Part shown: one piece after another, positions 59,622 through 64,000 of the stretch
Numbering within the stretch: the first letter of the stretch is position 1
How the letters are laid out: every line of letters starts with the position of its first letter
Origin: SZUA-430 sp964483585
GTDB lineage: Bacteria; Pseudomonadota; Alphaproteobacteria; Micropepsales; Micropepsaceae
Direction: 5' to 3'
Assembly (NCBI GenBank): GCA_964483585.1
Contig: CAZABH010000014.1
Span: 1-64,000 of the forward strand
Length of the DNA: 64,000 nt
Made by a program: the position numbers and the translations under genes
The notes under the pieces: model-generated
The model's input: the letters and a program-made list of their open reading frames with translations, nothing else
Database searches by the model: none
What the model was told of the DNA's origin: nothing

Positions 59622-61955
59622 ATGCCCCAAGAGCATAACACCAGCGCGTCGAACGATGCCGCAAAGACTGCGCGTGACCCAGTCTGCAACATGATGGTGG
59701 ATCCGCTACGCACACCCCACAGGACGTTGCATGCCGACAAGCCTGTCTATTTCTGTGCAGCAAAGTGCCGGGAAAAATTCGAGGCTGATCCGCAGAAATA
59801 TCTCGAAGGTGCTGTTGTTGCGCCCGGCCCTGCGGATGGCATCTATATCTGCCCGATGGATCCGGACGTTCGGCAGAAGGGACCCGGGTCCTGCCCGAAA
59901 TGCGGCATGGCGCTGGAGCCCGAAGATCCGATGGCGGCACTGGATGGCGAAGACCAGGAGCTCTCGTCGATGTGGCGGCGGTTTCTGCTGGCGGCCGGCC
60001 TGACGCTGCCTATCCTGGTGCTGGCCATGGGCAGCGCCGAGATGGGTTGGGTCGTGCTGCACAGGCTCGACATGCGTGTATCGCAGTGGCTGCAATTCCT
60101 GCTGTGCCTCCCGGTTGTTGTCTGGTGCGGGCTTCCGTTCTTCGTGCGTGGCTGGCAATCGATCGTCAACCGCAGCCTGAACATGTTCACACTGATTGCG
60201 ATGGGTACCGGTGCGGCCTTCGGCTTCAGTGTAGCGGCCATGATCTTCCCTTCGCTGTTTCCTTCCGCGTTGCAGTCGCACCACGGCGGGGTCGAGGTCT
60301 ATTTCGAGTCAGCGGCGGTGATTGTCACGCTTGTGCTCCTTGGACAGGTCTTTGAGTTGCGAGCGCGGCGGCAGACAGCGGGCGCCATCCGTGCGTTGAT
60401 GAATCTTGTGCCCGAGACGGCCTTGCGTGTCCTGGCTGATGGTACCCAAGAGACTGTTGGTGTCGCCGTCCTGAAGGCAGGGGACATGGTGCGCATCCGC
60501 CCCGGTGACCGTATCCCGGTTGACGGGCTAGTCAGCGAGGGCGAGGGCAGCGTCGATGAGGCCATGCTGACTGGTGAGCCTGTTCCCGTGCGCAAGGTGC
60601 CCGGTGATACCGCGATTGCCGGCACCATAAACCAGGCCGGGACCTTTGTCCTTGCTGCGCGTGCCGTTGGTGAGACCACCGTGCTTGCCAGGATCGTGGG
60701 CCTTGTGGCGCAGGCGCAGCGCAGCCGCGCGCCTATCCAGCAACTTGCGGATAGAGTCTCTGCGTGGTTCGTGCCTGCGGTTGGGCTGGTCGCCCTTCTG
60801 GCCTTCGTGGGATGGATGACCCTGGGGCCAGAGCCGCGCCTGTCCTTTGCCATTGTGGCGGCGGTTTCCGTTCTGGTGATTGCGTGTCCGTGCGCGCTTG
60901 GTCTGGCGACACCCATGTCGATCATGGTGGGCGTGGGGCGCGGTGCGCAGGCAGGTGTTCTGGTGAGGCAGGCTGAAAGCCTTGAGCGGCTAGAGAAGGT
61001 AACGGTTCTCGTCGTCGACAAGACCGGAACCCTGACCGAGGGGCGCCCGGCTGTCACGCATGTGGAGTTGATGGCAGGGCTATCAGAGAACGAGTTGATT
61101 GCGTTGGTGGCAAGCGTCGAGCAAGGCAGCGCTCACCCGCTTGCCGCTTCGCTGGTCAGGGAAGCCGCTGTGCGTGGCGAACGGCTGATGGTCGCGAACA
61201 GCTTTGTGTCGCATGCCGGCGAGGGTGTGGAGGCCACCGTCGGGGGGCGGAGGGTTGTTGCAGGAAACCTGAACCTGATGAAGCGACTTGGGTGCCTTGA
61301 CGATCTCACCCGCGCCCGTGCCGCGGTAGTGCTTGAGCGCGGGCAATCAACTGTATTCGTCGCGGTCGAAGGCAAGATTGCAGGCGGTATCTGCCTGGCT
61401 GATCCTGTGAAGTCGACGGCACCGATGGCGATTGAGGGTCTTCAGGCGCGGGGCCTTCGCATTGTCATGTTGACGGGTGACAACGAAGCTTCGGCCCGCA
61501 GTGTGGCGCAGGCTGTCGGGATTTCTGAAGTGATCGCCGGAATTTCGCCCGAGGGCAAGCTCGCGCATGTCAGGGATTTGCAGCATCGCGGCCATGTGGT
61601 TGCGATGGCGGGTGATGGGATCAACGATGCGCCCGCTCTTGCTGCAGCCGATATCGGCATTGCCATGGGAACCGGCACGGATGTGGCCATGGAGAGCGCG
61701 GGGCTCACCCTGGTCAAGGGTGACTTGCGCGGCATTGTCCGAGCCCATGACCTTGCGCGCGCGGTGATGGGGAATATTCGCCAGAATTTGTTCCTGGCCT
61801 TTGTCTATAATGCGGTTGGTGTCCTTGTGGCGGCTGGCTTGGCTTGGCCGTTGTTTGGGGTCATGCTCAATCCGGGTCTCGCCGCTGGCGCGATGTCGCT
61901 GAGTTCCGTGAGCGTGATTGGAAATGCCCTGCGCCTGCGGGGGCTGCGCCTTTAG
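59622..61955 (+). CDS. copA: Copper-translocating P-type ATPase with YHS domain
   Basis: From the ATG at 59622, 777 residues. There is no standard HMA domain. Instead a YHS domain (about 17-60, DPVCNMMVDPLRT) and a second metal-binding module (YICPMDPDVRQKGPGSCPKCGM, about 74-100) precede the P1B core. The core has TGEPVPV, the CPC motif in CPCALGLATP (about residue 421), the phosphorylated Asp in DKTGTLTEG (about 466) and GDGINDAPALAAADIGIAMG. Copper is exported from the cytosol. The start follows the CsoR operator on the divergent strand. Confidence 0.95.
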   Translation: MPQEHNTSASNDAAKTARDPVCNMMVDPLRTPHRTLHADKPVYFCAAKCREKFEADPQKYLEGAVVAPGPADGIYICPMDPDVRQKGPGSCPKCGMALEPEDPMAALDGEDQELSSMWRRFLLAAGLTLPILVLAMGSAEMGWVVLHRLDMRVSQWLQFLLCLPVVVWCGLPFFVRGWQSIVNRSLNMFTLIAMGTGAAFGFSVAAMIFPSLFPSALQSHHGGVEVYFESAAVIVTLVLLGQVFELRARRQTAGAIRALMNLVPETALRVLADGTQETVGVAVLKAGDMVRIRPGDRIPVDGLVSEGEGSVDEAMLTGEPVPVRKVPGDTAIAGTINQAGTFVLAARAVGETTVLARIVGLVAQAQRSRAPIQQLADRVSAWFVPAVGLVALLAFVGWMTLGPEPRLSFAIVAAVSVLVIACPCALGLATPMSIMVGVGRGAQAGVLVRQAESLERLEKVTVLVVDKTGTLTEGRPAVTHVELMAGLSENELIALVASVEQGSAHPLAASLVREAAVRGERLMVANSFVSHAGEGVEATVGGRRVVAGNLNLMKRLGCLDDLTRARAAVVLERGQSTVFVAVEGKIAGGICLADPVKSTAPMAIEGLQARGLRIVMLTGDNEASARSVAQAVGISEVIAGISPEGKLAHVRDLQHRGHVVAMAGDGINDAPALAAADIGIAMGTGTDVAMESAGLTLVKGDLRGIVRAHDLARAVMGNIRQNLFLAFVYNAVGVLVAAGLAWPLFGVMLNPGLAAGAMSLSSVSVIGNALRLRGLRL

Positions 61956-62017
61956 ATCCGTGCCCCTGATTTTTAAAGCGGGATTGGTCGCGCGTATCCC
62001 CTCTTGCAGCTCTCTGA

Positions 62018-62041
62018 ATATGTCGATATGTCTCGACATAT
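62018..62041 (+). promoter_or_regulatory. Probable ArsR operator
   Basis: ATATGTCGA at 62018-62026 and TCGACATAT at 62033-62041 form a perfect 9-bp inverted repeat with a 6-base spacer, overlapping the candidate start codons of the arsR-arsC fusion. A -35-like TTGCAG lies at 62004-62009, and a weak -10 could lie in the spacer at 62027. Confidence 0.65.
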
Positions 62042-62927
62042 GGATGAGCAAAAAGCGATTGCGGCGCTGCTTGCGCTGGCCCAGCCGACGCGGCTCAGGG
62101 TATTCAAGAATCTTGTCCGACAAGGAGCGGGCGGGCTGTCGGCCGGTGAGATCGCCGCTCAGGCGGGCGTACCTCACAACACCATGTCGACCCATCTTGG
62201 CGTCTTGCAGCGGGCAGGGCTCATTACGGCTACGCGGGAAAGTCGTTCCGTCATCTACGCGGTCGACCTCGGCGGTACGATGGCGCTACTGAGTTTCCTT
62301 GTTTCCGACTGCCTCTCTGAGCATCCCGAGGTTTGCGGTCACTTGCTGGAAATCTCGGAAATGCTTGGCGCCAATCCCATTGGCCTCAAGCCCTTGTCCG
62401 TGACGGATCCGCCCCTGCATGTCCTGTTCCTCTGTACGGCGAATTCGGCGCGATCGATCATGGCCGAGGTCATGCTGAACGATCTGGGTGGCGGGCGCTT
62501 TGTCGCCTATTCGGCTGGGTCGCATCCGGCGCGCAAGCCTGTTGTGGACGTCATGAACTTGCTGAACAGGCTGGGGCACGACACCTCGCATGCACGCAGC
62601 AAGTCGTGGGTCGAGTTTCTGGGGGCGGATGCGCCGCGTTTCGATATCGTGATAGCGCTTTGCGATGTGTTCCAGGGACAAACCTGCCCTGATTTCGGCA
62701 AGGTTGCATTGCATGTCGCGTGGCCGTTGCCGGACCCGCATCTCTTTTCGGGCGATGCCGAGGAGCGGGTGGCATTTCTGAACGAGCTCTATTCAAGCCT
62801 GCGGCGGCGGATCGAGATGCTGGTTGCCTTGCCTATTGGCAGTCTTAACCGACGGGCATTGCGCGCGCGGCTGCAACGGATCGGCAGGGGGCGGCTGGGC
62901 GCCCTTCAACACGCGGTGGCATCATGA
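62040..62927 (+). CDS. ArsR-ArsC fusion: arsenite-sensing repressor plus thioredoxin-type arsenate reductase
   Basis: From the ATG at 62040, 295 residues (ATG 62028 possible; TTG 62004 unlikely). Residues 1-100 are an ArsR winged helix (ALAQPTRLRVFKNL, GEIAAQAGVPHNTMSTHL) with Cys91 and Cys99 as likely As(III) ligands. Residues about 126-255 form a low-molecular-weight phosphatase fold with C132-x5-R138 in FLCTANSARS and two further Cys in ALCDVFQGQTCP, the Cys trio of thioredoxin-linked arsenate reductases. One gene thus senses and reduces arsenic. ATGA overlap with the GAPDH gene. Confidence 0.92.
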   Translation: MDEQKAIAALLALAQPTRLRVFKNLVRQGAGGLSAGEIAAQAGVPHNTMSTHLGVLQRAGLITATRESRSVIYAVDLGGTMALLSFLVSDCLSEHPEVCGHLLEISEMLGANPIGLKPLSVTDPPLHVLFLCTANSARSIMAEVMLNDLGGGRFVAYSAGSHPARKPVVDVMNLLNRLGHDTSHARSKSWVEFLGADAPRFDIVIALCDVFQGQTCPDFGKVALHVAWPLPDPHLFSGDAEERVAFLNELYSSLRRRIEMLVALPIGSLNRRALRARLQRIGRGRLGALQHAVAS

Positions 62928-63964
62928 GGCTTGGCATCAACGGAATGGGGCGTATCGGGCGGCTTGCGCTGCGGGCTGCGATGGGAGGCGCCTTGCGACC
63001 GCAGGATGACCCGCGCCGTGACAACAGGCTCGAGGTCGTTCACGTCAACGAAGTCAAGGGTGGTATTGCGCCGACTGCACATCTGCTGGAATTCGACAGC
63101 GTCCAGGGGCGATGGCGTCACCCGATCGCCGTCGAGGGTGGCGATATCGCGATAGGTGGAACGCGCATCTCGTTTTCCAGTCACGCGGATCCCGCAGCTG
63201 TCCCCTGGGGGGACCTCGGCGTCGATGTTGTCCTCGAGTGTACTGGCAAGTTCCTTACGCAAGAGACCCTGCGGGGACACTTGAACCGTGGTGCCAAACG
63301 CGTCATCGTTGCTGCGCCCGTCAAGGAATCCGAGGTCCTGAATGTTGTCGTTGGCGTGAACGAGCATCTTTATGATCCTGCGCGCCATCCGATCGTCACT
63401 GCGGCTTCCTGCACGACCAATTGCCTTGCTCCCGTCGTCAAGGTGGTTCATGAGGCGATCGGGATTCGCCATGGCCAGATCACGACGATCCACGATCCGA
63501 CCAACACCAATGTCGTCACGGATGCGCCGCACAAGGATCTGAGACGTGCACGCTCGGCCATGCTGTCGCTTCAGCCGACGACGACGGGCAGCGCGACCGC
63601 GATTGCACTCATCTATCCCGAACTCAAGGGCAAGTTGAATGGTCATGCCGTCCGGGCGCCAGTGCTCAATGCTTCGTTGACCGATTGTGTTTTCGAGATG
63701 AGCCGCCCCGTGACGTCGGAGGAAGTCAATGCCCTGTTTGCTGCTGCGGCGGCAGGCCCTCTTGCAGGTATCCTGGGCTATGAGACGCGTCCGCTGGTAT
63801 CGGCGGATTTTGCCGGTGATACGCGCTCGTCCGTCGTGGATGCGCTTTCGACGCTGGTCACTGATGGAACGATGCTCAAGATCTATGCCTGGTATGACAA
63901 TGAGATCGCCTATGCCTGTCGCATGATCGATCTTGCCTGCCACATGCGTGGCGTGGGCGTCTGA
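62924..63964 (+). CDS. ArsJ-associated glyceraldehyde-3-phosphate dehydrogenase
   Basis: A 346-residue GAPDH. NAD fold GINGMGRIGRLALRAA, catalytic Cys in TAASCTTNCLAP, and the C-terminal WYDNEIAYACRMIDL. It belongs next to arsJ: the enzyme adds arsenate instead of phosphate to glyceraldehyde-3-phosphate, making unstable 1-arseno-3-phosphoglycerate for ArsJ to export. The arsR-arsC fusion upstream and arsJ downstream support this use over central glycolysis. The start overlaps the preceding stop by 4 bases. Confidence 0.93.
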   Translation: MRLGINGMGRIGRLALRAAMGGALRPQDDPRRDNRLEVVHVNEVKGGIAPTAHLLEFDSVQGRWRHPIAVEGGDIAIGGTRISFSSHADPAAVPWGDLGVDVVLECTGKFLTQETLRGHLNRGAKRVIVAAPVKESEVLNVVVGVNEHLYDPARHPIVTAASCTTNCLAPVVKVVHEAIGIRHGQITTIHDPTNTNVVTDAPHKDLRRARSAMLSLQPTTTGSATAIALIYPELKGKLNGHAVRAPVLNASLTDCVFEMSRPVTSEEVNALFAAAAAGPLAGILGYETRPLVSADFAGDTRSSVVDALSTLVTDGTMLKIYAWYDNEIAYACRMIDLACHMRGVGV

Positions 63965-63968
63965 CCAC

Positions 63969-64000
63969 ATGGCAGGATTGAGAAACTACCTCATTGTGAC
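63969..64000 (+). CDS. arsJ: ArsJ organoarsenical efflux permease (start only; truncated by window)
   Basis: The ATG at 63969, 4 bases after the GAPDH stop, opens MAGLRNYLIVT, which matches the start of ArsJ major-facilitator permeases. Only ten to eleven codons are inside the window. Identity rests on this short match plus the operon order arsR-arsC, gapdh, arsJ. Confidence 0.75.
   Translation, partial: MAGLRNYLIV

Noticed and set aside
62004..62039. TTG start for the arsR-arsC fusion
   Set aside because: It would place the operator inside the coding region; ArsR family sequence begins near 62040.

Overview
The window is high-GC DNA from a proteobacterium, most likely an alphaproteobacterium and possibly Rhodospirillales. 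This is judged from family resemblance and gene style (class II DAHP synthase, CsgG/HfaB-type protein, ArsJ-type arsenic operon, isovaleryl-CoA dehydrogenase); no marker gene was compared. It reads as chromosomal sequence with many housekeeping genes, no complete insertion sequence, prophage or CRISPR array, and one assembly gap of 100 N.

Layout. 1-5 kb: 3' part of a prolyl oligopeptidase, then a minus-strand operon of cobalamin riboswitch, btuB-like TonB receptor, HpcH/HpaI aldolase and crotonase-family protein. 5-16.4 kb: membrane adenylate/guanylate cyclase, a 74-residue orphan, a secreted TPR-CHAT protease-like protein beside a lipoprotein with a trypsin fold but no catalytic His or Ser, a GST, a phospholipase C-like/helix-hairpin-helix fusion whose end is damaged by the N gap, a pentapeptide-repeat protein and an EF-hand lipoprotein. 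16.5-19.2 kb: a membrane serine hydrolase bracketed by 34-bp imperfect direct repeats, then a PCuAC copper chaperone.

19.3-25.2 kb is the most distinctive part. A CsgD-like LuxR regulator, a CsgG/HfaB-like outer-membrane secretion lipoprotein, two small secreted proteins (one with repeated S-A-T-A-V-x-N-N motifs), an 11-bp-stem intercistronic hairpin and three related secreted TPR proteins look like a curli- or holdfast-anchor-like surface fibre locus lacking recognisable CsgA/B/E/F.

25-38 kb: DUF1614 membrane protein, isovaleryl-CoA dehydrogenase, MgtE with a coupled Kelch protein, tRNA-Leu(GAG), GNAT acetyltransferase, a terC gene broken by two internal deletions, tRNA-Val(CAC), gph, glmU-glmS, an HtrA-type protease, a Rieske-like protein with both His ligands replaced, and a haemolysin III protein. 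38-54.6 kb is mostly central metabolism and translation: rpiA, class II DAHP synthase, two MDR oxidoreductases, a sugar oxidoreductase/aminotransferase pair, nadE, gltX, then cysS-cimA-PLP decarboxylase with 4-bp stop/start overlaps, rarD and a LOG-family protein.

54.8-64 kb: a cytochrome c'/dihaem cytochrome pair, a LysM protein, an Atm1-type ABC exporter, then metal resistance. csoR and a YHS-type copper ATPase diverge around a perfect palindrome, followed by an arsR-arsC fusion, an ArsJ-associated GAPDH and the first codons of arsJ, which together should convert arsenate to 1-arseno-3-phosphoglycerate and export it.
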